Assembly (NCBI RefSeq): GCF_900110505.1
Contig: NZ_FODZ01000002.1
Location: forward strand, 424,113 to 488,112
Length of the DNA stretch: 64,000 bases
DNA from: Luteibacter sp. UNC138MFCol5.1
Lineage (GTDB): Bacteria; Pseudomonadota; Gammaproteobacteria; Xanthomonadales; Rhodanobacteraceae
Direction of reading: 5' to 3'
Below are positions 44,807-53,958 of the stretch, piece after piece (within the stretch, counting starts at the first letter, position 1; each line of letters starts with the position of its first letter). The notes below the pieces were generated by a model. The model had not been told where the DNA came from and ran no database searches. It saw only the letters and a program-made list of their open reading frames with translations. The translations under genes and the position numbers were made by a program.

Positions 44807-45964
44807 ATGCGTCCGTTCTCCCTCGGTGAAGACCTCGACCTCCTGCGCGAAAGCGTGCACGCCTTCGCGGAGAAGGAGATCGCGCCGCGCGCCGACCGCA
44901 TCGACCGCGAGAACGTGTTTCCGGAAGACCTCTGGCGCAAGTTCGGCGACATGGGCCTTCTTGGCGTGACCATTCCCGAAGAGTTCGGCGGTTCCGGTCT
45001 CGGCTTCCTGGCCCACATGATCGCGATGGAGGAGATCTCGCGCGCGTCCGCGTCCGTGGGTCTTTCCTATGGCGCGCACTCGAATCTGTGCGTGCAGAAC
45101 ATCTACCACAACGGCAACGACGCGCAGCGGCGCAAATACCTGCCGAAACTCGCCAGCGGCGAGTGGGTGGGCGCGCTGGCGATGAGCGAGCCGGGCGCCG
45201 GGTCGGACGTGGTCGGCTCGATGAGCTGCCACGCGGAACTCGTCGGCGACGTGTGGGTGGCGAACGGCAGCAAGATGTGGATCACGAACGGCCCCGACGC
45301 CGACGTGCTGCTCGTGTACATGCGCACGGCGCCGCGTCCCGCGGGCAGCCGCTGCATGACCGCCTTCATCGTCGAGAAAGGCATGAAGGGCTTCTCCACC
45401 GCCCAGAAGCTCGACAAGCTCGGCATGCGCGGTTCGAACACCTGCGAACTGGTGTTCGACAACTGCGAGATTCCCGCCGAGAACATCGTCGGGGAGGTCA
45501 ACGAGGGCGTGCGCGTGCTTATGGGCGGCCTCGACACCGAGCGCCTCGTGCTCTCCGGCGGCCCGATCGGCATCATGCAGTCGGCCATGGATCTGGTGCT
45601 GCCCTACGTGCGCGAGCGCAAGCAGTTCAACGCGCCGATCGGCACGTTCGGCATGATGCAGGCGAAGGTCGCGGACATGTACACCGCGCTGCAATCGTCG
45701 CGTGGCTTCGCTTACATGGTGGCCCAGCAGTTCGACAACGGCGTGAAGTCGCGCATCGATCCCGCCGCCTGCCTGCTCAACGCGTCGACCAACGCGGTGC
45801 AGGTCGCGCTCGAGGCCATCCAGGCGCTCGGCGGCAACGGCTACATCAATGAATTCCCGGCCGGCCGGCTGCTCCGCGACGCGAAGCTCTACGAGATCGG
45901 CGCCGGCACCAACGAGATCCGCCGCATGCTGATCGGCCGCGAGTTGTTCCACGGCAAGTCCTGA
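44807..45964 (+). CDS. ivd: Isovaleryl-CoA dehydrogenase
   Basis: A 385-residue FAD-dependent acyl-CoA dehydrogenase that oxidises isovaleryl-CoA to 3-methylcrotonyl-CoA in leucine breakdown. [25 protein letters not shown] and [11 protein letters not shown] mark the family. The catalytic base is in the isovaleryl-type position: Glu245 in [12 protein letters not shown]. The C-terminal motif is [12 protein letters not shown], lacking the Glu that serves as base in most other acyl-CoA dehydrogenases. The ATG at 44807 follows CCGGAG. The downstream leucine genes resume at 52 kb after two opposite-strand autotransporters. Confidence 0.93.
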   Translation: MRPFSLGEDLDLLRESVHAFAEKEIAPRADRIDRENVFPEDLWRKFGDMGLLGVTIPEEFGGSGLGFLAHMIAMEEISRASASVGLSYGAHSNLCVQNIYHNGNDAQRRKYLPKLASGEWVGALAMSEPGAGSDVVGSMSCHAELVGDVWVANGSKMWITNGPDADVLLVYMRTAPRPAGSRCMTAFIVEKGMKGFSTAQKLDKLGMRGSNTCELVFDNCEIPAENIVGEVNEGVRVLMGGLDTERLVLSGGPIGIMQSAMDLVLPYVRERKQFNAPIGTFGMMQAKVADMYTALQSSRGFAYMVAQQFDNGVKSRIDPAACLLNASTNAVQVALEAIQALGGNGYINEFPAGRLLRDAKLYEIGAGTNEIRRMLIGRELFHGKS

Positions 45965-45990
45965 AGCGACCGATGCGATAACCGATGTCC

Positions 45991-46020
45991 TGTGGGAAGC
46001 CCGCTCGCGGGCTTCCCACA
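45991..46020. repeat. Perfect palindrome (TGTGGGAAGC class)
   Basis: Two 14-base arms (TGTGGGAAGCCCGC and its reverse complement) with a two-base centre, between the convergent isovaleryl-CoA dehydrogenase and autotransporter genes. It is likely to form a hairpin in either transcript and may act as a bidirectional terminator. A half-site of the same kind is at 23476-23489. Confidence 0.85.
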
Positions 46021-46033
46021 ACCGATTCTCGAC

Positions 46034-48886
46034 TTACCACTTCATCCGGAACGTCGCGCTCGCCGAGCGCGCGTGATCGCGATCCGCGAAGCGCTGGTCC
46101 ACGTCGAACCCGATCTGCGTCCGGTCGCTCACGTCCCATCCGAGCGTCATGCCCGCCGTGCCGGCGCGACGCGACAGACCGATGCCGTCCACCGGTGCCC
46201 ACTGGGCGATGCCGGTGTAGCGCGCGGAGAACACTTCGCCCTTCGTCGCGAACGCGTTCTGCCAGCCGAGTTTCGCATCGAGGTGCAGCTTGCCCATCGA
46301 CGTGAACCACGACGCACCGGCGCGCAGGCCGAAGCCGGCCTGCCAGCGCGAGGTCGTCTGCCCGTTCGCGCTGAGGCCGAAGCCCTGGCCGCCCGTTTCC
46401 TCGAAGGCGTCGCGACGGATGCTGGCGTGCTGCACGTTGGCGAACGGCGTCAGCGAGAACGCGCCTGCATCCGTACGATAACCGACCTCGCCGTAAGCGA
46501 CGTTGTAGTGCCCGGTGTTGTCGCCGCCGGCGAACGCGGCCTGGTCGCCGAAGCGCAGCAGGCGTTGCGTGTTCCCGCGGAAGTTGCCGAAGCCGAGCCG
46601 GCCGACGCCGTACCAGTTGGCGCCACGCGAGCCGGCGTAGAGCATGCTTTCGGTCGAACGGTTGCGCTGGCGATCGAAGTTGCCCGACAGCTGCCCGTTG
46701 CTCTGCATCTGCGCGAACGCGACGCCCGCGAAACCGTTGCTGCCGATGCGGATGTCGTTACCCGCCAGGCCACCGTTGAGCTGGAAGCCGACGTTGCCGA
46801 AGCCCGATCGGCTGAGGCCGCCCTGCCCGTCCAGCGACTGCATCCACGCGCCGCCGGCACCCTGGCTGTCCAGGTGGCTCATCAGCGCGTCGTTACCGGC
46901 CTCGATGCCGGCGAGGGTCACCGCCGTGCTCGCGGCGTAGAGCTGGCCCGAGAGCGATTCGAGCGATGCGCGCGCCGTCGCCGTGTCGCGCGACTGCTGG
47001 ATGCCGCCGGCCGCCACGAGCGTGCCCTGCGCCACCGCGCCCGCCGCGGAAGGCGACGTGAGCACCTGGTCGAGCTTTTCGAACGCGCCATCGAGACGCT
47101 TCGCCGACGAAACCGCCGCGGCCGAATCGGCCATGGTCGTCGTCGCGACGTTGATGACCTTGATCTGCGACGTGTCGACCCAGACTTCGCTCGCGCCGTA
47201 CTGCAGCGTCGTCGCCAGGAAGATGTTCGGCTCCGTCGTGAAGCTGGTGAAGCTGCCGTGCACCGCGCTCGCCGTCAGCACCTGCTGGTGCATCGTCGGC
47301 ACGTAGCCGTCCGTCACCCCGGCGACGTGGAACTCGCCCGCGAGCGTCGCGATACCGTGCACGACGAGTGGCGCGCCGAGTGTCTGCACCAGCGTGCCGG
47401 TGCTGGTCTGGGTGAAATCGCCGTCGATGCGCGCGCCCGCCGCGGTCGTCTGCACGCGGCCGCTGTTGGACACGGTGCCACCGATGTTGCGGCGCGCGAT
47501 CAGCGACCCACCTTGTTTCACCGTGGCGCTACCCGGGAAATCCCAGAGCGCGTCGAGCGTCGCAGCCGCGTTGATCGTCGACGTGCCCGTGAACGTGTTG
47601 TTGTTGCTGGCGAGCACCAGCTTGCCGGTTTTCGCCCCGTTGCCGGCGCTGTTGCCGTTGACGAGGAATCCGCCCGTTCCCGCGATGTCGTTATAGAACG
47701 TGACATCGCTCTCGCCGAGATCGACGGCCATCTGGCCCCAGTCGAGACGGCCAGGGCCACGGATGGCCTTGCCCACGTTGAGCCGGCCGTAGCCGAAGAC
47801 GGGATCGACGCCCGGATCGCCGAGGTCGTCCGCCGTACCAAGGAGGATCTCGCGCACCGTCGACATGGAGAACGTGGGGAACACGCCCTTGACCACGGCG
47901 GCCGCGCCGGACACCTGCGGCGCGGCGAACGACGTGCCCGACGCCGTCACGTAGGCCGGCTTATCCGCCGTCGAAGTGGCCGCGAGGGCCACGACATCGC
48001 CAGGGGCGGCGAGGCAGTAGTTCATCGCCTTGCCGCAGTGGTTCGAGTACGAAGCCAGCTGGTCGGGCTTGTTGCCATCCAGCGCCACCACCGCAAGCCA
48101 TCCCTGCTCGAGCGCCGGCACGCGGAACGGCAGGGCCGCGAGGTCGGAGGGGTCAGCCTTGCTCTTGTTGCCGGCGGCGAACACATAAAGCGCACCGCCG
48201 GCCGCGGCACCGTAGGCGTTGGCGAAGCTGTTCGTGGTGTCGGTGGAACCGGCATCCCAGTAGAGCCCGTCCCACGAATTGTTGATGATCTTCGCACCCG
48301 CCGCGATCACGTCGCTGTTGATCGAGCCCAACGGGTTGGCGGAGGTGACGACATTACCGTTGCCCGAACCGTCGTCGGTCGGCGCCTTGTCGGCGATGAT
48401 GCGGGCGGACACGATCTTCGCACCGGTCGCGATGCCGCCGGTGAACGTGCCCGACGCCGCGCCCGCGGCGAGTTCGGCGACGACGGTGCCGTGACCCACC
48501 GCGTCCGGCACCGAAACATTGTTCGCCACGGGATCGACGTAGGTCAGGTTCGCCGCGACGCGACCGGCGAGCGCGGGGTTGGCGCCGTTCACGCCGGAAT
48601 CGACGATACCGATGACGACATCGGCGCCGGTCGCGCCCGCCGCGTGCGCGGCCGCGCTGTTCGTGGCCGTGATCTGCACGTCCACCGGGAAGGCGTAGGT
48701 AGGGGCGGCCGGGGTCGACGGGGTGGTCGTGGCCGGCGGGGCGGCCGGTGTCGTCGGCGCGACGACGGCCGGGACGTTGTAGCTGTTCTTGCTACCACCA
48801 CCGCCGCCGCCACAGGCGGTCAGGCCCACACTCACGGCAATGGCCAGCGCGAGGTCGCGCTGACGCAGCTGAATGATCGTATTCAC
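46034..48886 (-). CDS. Subtilase (S8) autotransporter lipoprotein, catalytically intact
   Basis: A 950-residue surface protease. The signal peptide ends in a lipobox (VGLTAC, Cys25) followed by six Gly. The S8 domain (about 75-400) has the full triad: Asp96 in GIVDSGVNG, His132 in GHGTVVAE and Ser319 in SGTSFAAPQVSG. The oxyanion Asn240 is in FAAGNK. A short beta-strand stalk (about 400-640) leads to a C-terminal autotransporter barrel (about 680-950) ending FRMKW. The layout is that of lipidated NalP/AspA-type proteases, which process other surface proteins. The GTG at 48886 is chosen because the signal peptide starts there and AGGGGA precedes it. A paralogue follows upstream at 49060. Confidence 0.92.
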   Translation of the reverse strand: MNTIIQLRQRDLALAIAVSVGLTACGGGGGGSKNSYNVPAVVAPTTPAAPPATTTPSTPAAPTYAFPVDVQITATNSAAAHAAGATGADVVIGIVDSGVNGANPALAGRVAANLTYVDPVANNVSVPDAVGHGTVVAELAAGAASGTFTGGIATGAKIVSARIIADKAPTDDGSGNGNVVTSANPLGSINSDVIAAGAKIINNSWDGLYWDAGSTDTTNSFANAYGAAAGGALYVFAAGNKSKADPSDLAALPFRVPALEQGWLAVVALDGNKPDQLASYSNHCGKAMNYCLAAPGDVVALAATSTADKPAYVTASGTSFAAPQVSGAAAVVKGVFPTFSMSTVREILLGTADDLGDPGVDPVFGYGRLNVGKAIRGPGRLDWGQMAVDLGESDVTFYNDIAGTGGFLVNGNSAGNGAKTGKLVLASNNNTFTGTSTINAAATLDALWDFPGSATVKQGGSLIARRNIGGTVSNSGRVQTTAAGARIDGDFTQTSTGTLVQTLGAPLVVHGIATLAGEFHVAGVTDGYVPTMHQQVLTASAVHGSFTSFTTEPNIFLATTLQYGASEVWVDTSQIKVINVATTTMADSAAAVSSAKRLDGAFEKLDQVLTSPSAAGAVAQGTLVAAGGIQQSRDTATARASLESLSGQLYAASTAVTLAGIEAGNDALMSHLDSQGAGGAWMQSLDGQGGLSRSGFGNVGFQLNGGLAGNDIRIGSNGFAGVAFAQMQSNGQLSGNFDRQRNRSTESMLYAGSRGANWYGVGRLGFGNFRGNTQRLLRFGDQAAFAGGDNTGHYNVAYGEVGYRTDAGAFSLTPFANVQHASIRRDAFEETGGQGFGLSANGQTTSRWQAGFGLRAGASWFTSMGKLHLDAKLGWQNAFATKGEVFSARYTGIAQWAPVDGIGLSRRAGTAGMTLGWDVSDRTQIGFDVDQRFADRDHARSASATFRMKW

Positions 48887-49059
48887 GTTGTCCCCTGGTC
48901 TTGACGTCAATGTCGTGCACCGCGATCCGTGGTGCCCCTGGCGCGGATAGTGCCACATTTTTTTAAGAAAAAACTCAACGATCATGTCACGTTTTCGCGG
49001 TCCTGCCGTTTTTTCTCGATAGGCCCTTTCCAGCGGGCGGCAGCGCGCGGCAACGCCCG

Positions 49060-51873
49060 CTACCACGCCTTCCGATAGCTCAATCTGCCGGACCGCGACC
49101 TGTCCCGGTCAGCGAAGCGCTGATCGAGGTCCAGCGCCAGCTGGCTGCGTTCATCCATATCCCAGGCCAGGGCCATGCCAGCGGTGGTGGCGTGGCGCGA
49201 CAGGCCGATGCCCTCGACCGGCGCCCATTCGGCCAGCCCCGTATAGCGCGCCGAAAACACCTCGCCACGGGTGACGAACGCGCCCTGCCACGCGAGCTTG
49301 CCAACGAGCCGCAGGCGCCCCGCCGATGTCAGCCACGTGGCGCCTCCGCGCACACCGAATCCCGCCTGCCAGCGCGAGGTCGTCTGGCCGACGCTGCTGA
49401 GGCCGAAGCCGGCACCGCCGGACTCCTCGAACCCGGACCGGCGGATGGACGCGAACTGGACGCTGGCGAATGGCGTCACGGAGAACGCACCGGCGTGCGT
49501 GCGATAGCCGGTTTCGCCATAGACGACGTTGTAGCGTCCTGTGCCTTCGCTGCCCGCGAAGGCTGCCTGTTCGCCGAAACGGAGCAAGCGCCGCATGTCG
49601 CCCCGGAAGCTGCCGTAGCCGAACCGCCCGACGCCGTACCAGCGGTCGCCACGCGATCCGGCATAGAACATGCCTTCGGTCGCGCGGTTGCGCTGACGGT
49701 CCACGTTGTCCGACAGCTGGCCGCTGCTGCGCATCTGCGCGATCGCGACACCGGCGAAACCCATCTGCCCGAGCCGTACGTCGGCGCCAACGAGGCTGCC
49801 GCCGACACTGAAGCCGACGCTGCCGAAGCCGCCGCGGCTGAGGCTGCCCTGCGTCCCGAGCGACTGGGTCCACGCACCCGTGGCTTCCTGGGCATCGAGG
49901 TGCTCGATGAGCGCGTCGTTGCCCGCATCGATACCGGCCAGCGTGACCGCCGTACCCGCCGCGTAAAGCTGGCCCGAGAGCGACTCGAGCGAACGTCGCA
50001 CCACCTGCGTACTGCCCGACTGCTGGACGTTGCCCGCCGCGACCAGCATCGAAAGGTTCTGCATCGACGGGTCGATCGTCCCGTCCGCGAGGCCGCGATC
50101 GATCCGTGCGAACGCGCCGTCGAGCCGGCGCGCCGACGACTGCGCCGCTACCGATTGCGGCATCGTTGTGGCGGCGACGTTCGCCACGCTGAGGGTACGC
50201 GTGTCGAGCCACGCTTCCGTCGGCGTGTACTGCAGCGTCGCCGAGAGCAGCACGCCGGTACCCAGCGTCATGGTCTGGAACGCACCGTCGATGCCACCGG
50301 CCTGCACCACGGTCTGGTGCGAGGTGGGCACGTAGCCGGGCACCGCTCCGGCGATGGTGAGATCGCCGGTCAGGTGCGCGGTGCCGGCGACGATCAGGGG
50401 CGCGCCGAGCTTCACGGTGAGTTTCCCGAAGTCGGGCGTCGGCCAGAAATCCTTACCAACGTGGACCGTCGTGTCGCCGGTCACCAGCTCATGATCGATA
50501 AAGAGGTTCCCGCCGATGTCGCCATGCGTGACGACCCTTCCGCCCGCATAGAGGTCGGCGGGAAAACCGTGGAGACTTTCGACGTTCCCGTAGACGCTGG
50601 TCCGGCCTTTATAGGTATTGGTGCCGGCGAGGATGATCGTCGTGTCGGCATCGGTCTGCAGGCGCAAGGCACCCTTGCCACCGATATCGTTGCGGAAGGT
50701 GACCGAGTGCCTGCCGGTCGCCGTCAGGTCGAGGAGCTCGTCGTCGATGCTCGCCGGTCCGCGAATGGCCCGCGCCACGTTCAGGCGACCATTGCCGAAT
50801 ACCGGATCGATGCCGGGCGCGCCCAGATCGTCGGCGGTAGACAGCAGCACCTGCCGCAGCGAGTCGTAATTCATCTCGGGAAACGCCTCCAGCACGAGCG
50901 CGGCGGCTGCGCCCACCTGCGCGGCGGCGATACCCGTTCCGCTACGGACTTCGTACACAGGACGGTCTTTCGTCGACGTCGCGGCGAGCGTGATCACGCT
51001 GCCAGGCGCGGCGAGGCAATAGTTCGCGGTCGCGCCGCACTGATTCGAATCCGCCGCCAGCTTCGTCGGGTCCGTGCCGTCGAGCGCCACGACCGTCGTC
51101 CAACGCCTCCAGACACCGGTGTTCCGATAGGCCGGTAGCGTCGGAAGCGCCGCGACGTTGTTCGGATCCAGCTTTCCCGCGTCGCCTGCGGCGAACAGAT
51201 ATAGCGCGTTGCCACCGTAGAGCGAGGAATACCATTTCTGCGTCAGGCTCGTATCGGATGTATCCCAGTCGGCTCCGCCCCAGGAATGAACGTCGACGCG
51301 CGAATACAGGTTGCCCGACGAACCGTTCTTTACGTTCGTCAGCATCTCGGGAGTCACCGTCGACGTGGGCAGGCCGACGGGAGCCTTGTCCGGCACGATA
51401 CGCGCGGAGCGGATGCGTGAGCCCGGCGCGATACCACCGCCGAAATCGCCCAGCGCGGATCCCGCGATGATCTGGGCGACCGCGGTGCCGTGGCCCGAGA
51501 CGTCGCCCTTGCTCGTGTCGTTGGTCGACGGGTCCACGATCGACGTCTGATAGGCGATCTTCCCCGTGAGCGCGGGGTTGGTCGCATCGACGCCGGTGTC
51601 GTAGATCGTGACGTCGAAACCGGTACCGGTGAAGCCGGCGGCATGGGCCGCGTCGGCGTGGGTCAGCGAAAGGTGCGCGTTCAGGCGTGGATCGACGGTG
51701 GGCGTGGCCGGCGGCGTGACGGGCGGCGGCGTCGTGGGCGGAGCTACGACAACCCCGGAGCCTCCGCCTCCTTTCGTCCCACCACCACCGCCACCACCGC
51801 ATGCGGTCAGTACCATGCACACGCACACCGCCAGCGCAAGCTCGCGCCTGCGCGGAAAAGCCACGTACTTCAT
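49060..51873 (-). CDS. Subtilase-like autotransporter lipoprotein with lost active site (pseudoprotease)
   Basis: A 937-residue paralogue of the neighbouring subtilase autotransporter with the same layout: lipobox MVLTAC (Cys25), poly-Gly, Pro-rich spacer, S8 domain, stalk and barrel ending YRKAW. Asp92 (IYDTGVDA) and His128 (GHGTAVAQ) are kept. The catalytic Ser is replaced by Gly314 in SGTGIAAAQVG (codon at 50932-50934, GGT), and the oxyanion Asn by Asp231 in FAAGDAG. The reading frame is otherwise intact and the barrel well conserved, so it is expressed as a probable non-proteolytic protein rather than a decayed pseudogene. The ATG at 51873 follows AAGGGGAT. It is divergent from the thiolase gene. 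Confidence 0.9.
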   Translation of the reverse strand: MKYVAFPRRRELALAVCVCMVLTACGGGGGGGTKGGGGSGVVVAPPTTPPPVTPPATPTVDPRLNAHLSLTHADAAHAAGFTGTGFDVTIYDTGVDATNPALTGKIAYQTSIVDPSTNDTSKGDVSGHGTAVAQIIAGSALGDFGGGIAPGSRIRSARIVPDKAPVGLPTSTVTPEMLTNVKNGSSGNLYSRVDVHSWGGADWDTSDTSLTQKWYSSLYGGNALYLFAAGDAGKLDPNNVAALPTLPAYRNTGVWRRWTTVVALDGTDPTKLAADSNQCGATANYCLAAPGSVITLAATSTKDRPVYEVRSGTGIAAAQVGAAAALVLEAFPEMNYDSLRQVLLSTADDLGAPGIDPVFGNGRLNVARAIRGPASIDDELLDLTATGRHSVTFRNDIGGKGALRLQTDADTTIILAGTNTYKGRTSVYGNVESLHGFPADLYAGGRVVTHGDIGGNLFIDHELVTGDTTVHVGKDFWPTPDFGKLTVKLGAPLIVAGTAHLTGDLTIAGAVPGYVPTSHQTVVQAGGIDGAFQTMTLGTGVLLSATLQYTPTEAWLDTRTLSVANVAATTMPQSVAAQSSARRLDGAFARIDRGLADGTIDPSMQNLSMLVAAGNVQQSGSTQVVRRSLESLSGQLYAAGTAVTLAGIDAGNDALIEHLDAQEATGAWTQSLGTQGSLSRGGFGSVGFSVGGSLVGADVRLGQMGFAGVAIAQMRSSGQLSDNVDRQRNRATEGMFYAGSRGDRWYGVGRFGYGSFRGDMRRLLRFGEQAAFAGSEGTGRYNVVYGETGYRTHAGAFSVTPFASVQFASIRRSGFEESGGAGFGLSSVGQTTSRWQAGFGVRGGATWLTSAGRLRLVGKLAWQGAFVTRGEVFSARYTGLAEWAPVEGIGLSRHATTAGMALAWDMDERSQLALDLDQRFADRDRSRSGRLSYRKAW

Positions 51874-52059
51874 CCGGATCCCCTTGTCGACGTCATTGTC
51901 GGGCCGGCGCCCCCGCGCGGCCTCCCCTCGCAAGATCTTGGCACAGGCGTGAGGATCCCCGCCATGCCGCGGCGCAGATTGCCCCGCCACCGGCCGGCTT
52001 GCGATACTCGAACGGTTTTCCGCCCGATCGGGCGGCCTTCCGAGCATCACGGAGTCACC

Positions 52060-53235
52060 ATGTCCGACATCGTCATCGCGGGTGCCAAGCGCACCGCCAT
52101 CGGTTCCTTCCTTGGCCAGTTCACGGGCGTCCCCACCCCCAAGCTGGGCTCCATCGCGATCAAGGCCGCGCTCGAACAGTCCGGCATCGCGCCCGCCGAC
52201 GTCAGCGAAGTGATCATGGGCTGCGTGCTGCCGGCCAACCTCGGCCAGGCGCCCGCCCGCCAGGCCTCGCTCGAAGCCGGTCTGCCGACCGCCACCGGAT
52301 GCACCACCATCAACAAGGTGTGCGGATCCGGCATGAAGGCCCTGATGCTCGGCCACGACCTGATCAAGGCCGGTTCGGCCAGCATCGTCGTCGCCGGCGG
52401 CATGGAGTCGATGACCAACGCGCCGCACATGATCGCGGCGCGCACGGGCATTCGCTACGGCGACGGCCAGCTCGTCGATCACATGGCGTGGGACGGACTC
52501 ACCAATCCGTACGACGGCAAGGCCATGGGCATCTTCGGCGAGCAGTGCGCCGACAAGTACCACTTCACCCGCGAAGAACAGGACGCCTACGCGATCGCGT
52601 CGGTCGAGCGCGCGCAGGCGGCGCAGAAGGCGAACGCCTTCGCCAACGAGATCGTTCCCGTGACCGTGCAGGGCCGCAAGGGCGCGCAGGACTTCGCCGA
52701 GGACGAGCAGCCCGGCCGCTCCGACGTCGCCAAGATTCCCACGCTGCGCGCCGCCTTCCGCAAGGAAAACGGCACGATCACCGCGGCGAGCTCGTCGTCG
52801 ATCTCCGATGGTGCCGCGGCGCTCGTCCTGCTTTCCGCGGACGACGCGAAGGCGCGGGGCGTCACCCCCCTCGCCCGCATCGTCGCCCACGCCACGCACT
52901 CGCAGGAGCCGGAGTGGTTCACCACCGCGCCGGTCGGCGCCATTTCGAAGGTGCTCGACAAGGCCGGCTGGAAGGCTGGCGACGTGGATCTGTTCGAGAT
53001 CAACGAAGCGTTCGCCGTGGTGCCGATGGCCGTCATGCGCGAACTCGGCGTGCCGCACGACAAGGTCAACGTGCACGGCGGCGCCTGCGCGCTGGGTCAT
53101 CCGATCGGCGCCAGCGGCGCCCGGATCGTGGTGACCCTTCTCAATGCGTTGACGGCACGTGGGGCAAAAAGGGGTGTCGCCGCGCTGTGCATCGGTGGCG
53201 GCGAGGCAACGGCGATCGCCATCGAATTGGTGTGA
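52060..53235 (+). CDS. Acetyl-CoA C-acetyltransferase (thiolase)
   Basis: A 391-residue thiolase. The acyl-accepting Cys88 is in NKVCGSGMKAL, His347 in GGACALGHPIGASGA and Cys377 in LCIGGGEATA. It catalyses the interconversion of acetyl-CoA and acetoacetyl-CoA, and in this setting would complete breakdown of leucine-derived acetoacetate. The ATG at 52060 is preceded by GGAGTCACC. The autotransporter pair separates it from isovaleryl-CoA dehydrogenase. Confidence 0.94.
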   Translation: MSDIVIAGAKRTAIGSFLGQFTGVPTPKLGSIAIKAALEQSGIAPADVSEVIMGCVLPANLGQAPARQASLEAGLPTATGCTTINKVCGSGMKALMLGHDLIKAGSASIVVAGGMESMTNAPHMIAARTGIRYGDGQLVDHMAWDGLTNPYDGKAMGIFGEQCADKYHFTREEQDAYAIASVERAQAAQKANAFANEIVPVTVQGRKGAQDFAEDEQPGRSDVAKIPTLRAAFRKENGTITAASSSSISDGAAALVLLSADDAKARGVTPLARIVAHATHSQEPEWFTTAPVGAISKVLDKAGWKAGDVDLFEINEAFAVVPMAVMRELGVPHDKVNVHGGACALGHPIGASGARIVVTLLNALTARGAKRGVAALCIGGGEATAIAIELV

Positions 53236-53401
53236 ACCGGATGTCTACGACATAAGGCGGAACGTTTCAGGAAAAGGATCACGCCATGTGCATGGGCTTT
53301 AATGCCCCCTGAAGCGACACGGCCCCTCATATAGCTAAGCAATTAGAACTGAGCTATTAATACGCCCGCCTAACGGCATTCCACGGCTAAGGAGAACCAC
53401 A

Positions 53402-53785
53402 ATGAATTTGACGCGTACCCTTCTCGCCTCTGCGCTCGTCGCGCTTCTGGCAGCTTGCAGCAACGGCGCGCAGGATTCCGCGCAAGACGCCCAGAAGTCG
53501 GCTGCAGATGCCCAGCAGCAGGCGGACAAGGCCCAGCAGGCCGCCGACCAGTCGGCCAACGCCGCGACCAACCAGGCTGCCGACCAGGCTCAGCAGTCGG
53601 CTGAGCAGGCCAAGGACGCCGCTTCGCAGGCCCAGGCCGCCGCTTCGGCTTCGACCGCCGGTGGCGCTTCCGACGCCGCGAAGGACGCCGCTTCCAACGC
53701 CGCCGACCAGGCTGAAAAGTCGGCCGACCAGGCGAAGGACGCTGCCGACAACGCCAAGAGCGCTGCGGACGATTCCAAGAAGTAA
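53402..53785 (+). CDS. Small Ala/Gln-rich coiled-coil lipoprotein
   Basis: A 127-residue lipoprotein with lipobox LLAAC (Cys19). The mature part is almost entirely Ala, Gln, Asp, Lys and Ser in a repeating pattern ([20 protein letters not shown]) that favours a long helix or coiled coil. It may be an Lpp-like or LEA-like envelope spacer; no family is certain. TAAGGAGAACC gives a strong ribosome-binding site. The 166-base upstream gap is unusually AT-rich around 53325-53360, with a TATTAAT at 53355-53361 that could be a -10. A terminator follows the stop. Confidence 0.88.
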   Translation: MNLTRTLLASALVALLAACSNGAQDSAQDAQKSAADAQQQADKAQQAADQSANAATNQAADQAQQSAEQAKDAASQAQAAASASTAGGASDAAKDAASNAADQAEKSADQAKDAADNAKSAADDSKK

Positions 53786-53811
53786 GCCCTCGCGCTTGCA
53801 TGTTGGATCAG

Positions 53812-53843
53812 GAAACGGCCACCTTCGGGTGGCCGTTTCTTTT
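53812..53843 (+). terminator. Intrinsic terminator after the coiled-coil lipoprotein gene
   Basis: A perfect 12-bp stem GAAACGGCCACC / GGTGGCCGTTTC with a TTCG tetraloop is followed by TTTT (53840-53843). The UUCG loop and long stem make it one of the strongest terminators in the window. Confidence 0.93.
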
Positions 53844-53958
53844 GCAATCTCCAGCTCCCACCTCCCATCTCCCATCCCCCGGGCATTGCCGCGCCGCAAC
53901 GTTCTCCATTAGCCGCCGCCCGCTATCATTCGCGTTTCGTCCTCGCGCGAACGCCTCC

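Noticed and set aside
45992-48904. 970-residue plus-strand frame opposite the subtilase autotransporter
   Set aside because: Shadow of the minus-strand gene with intact catalytic triad; the product has no recognisable domain.
49060-51873. Second subtilase autotransporter as a decayed pseudogene
   Set aside because: The frame is intact over 937 residues, with conserved lipobox and barrel; only the active-site residues are changed.
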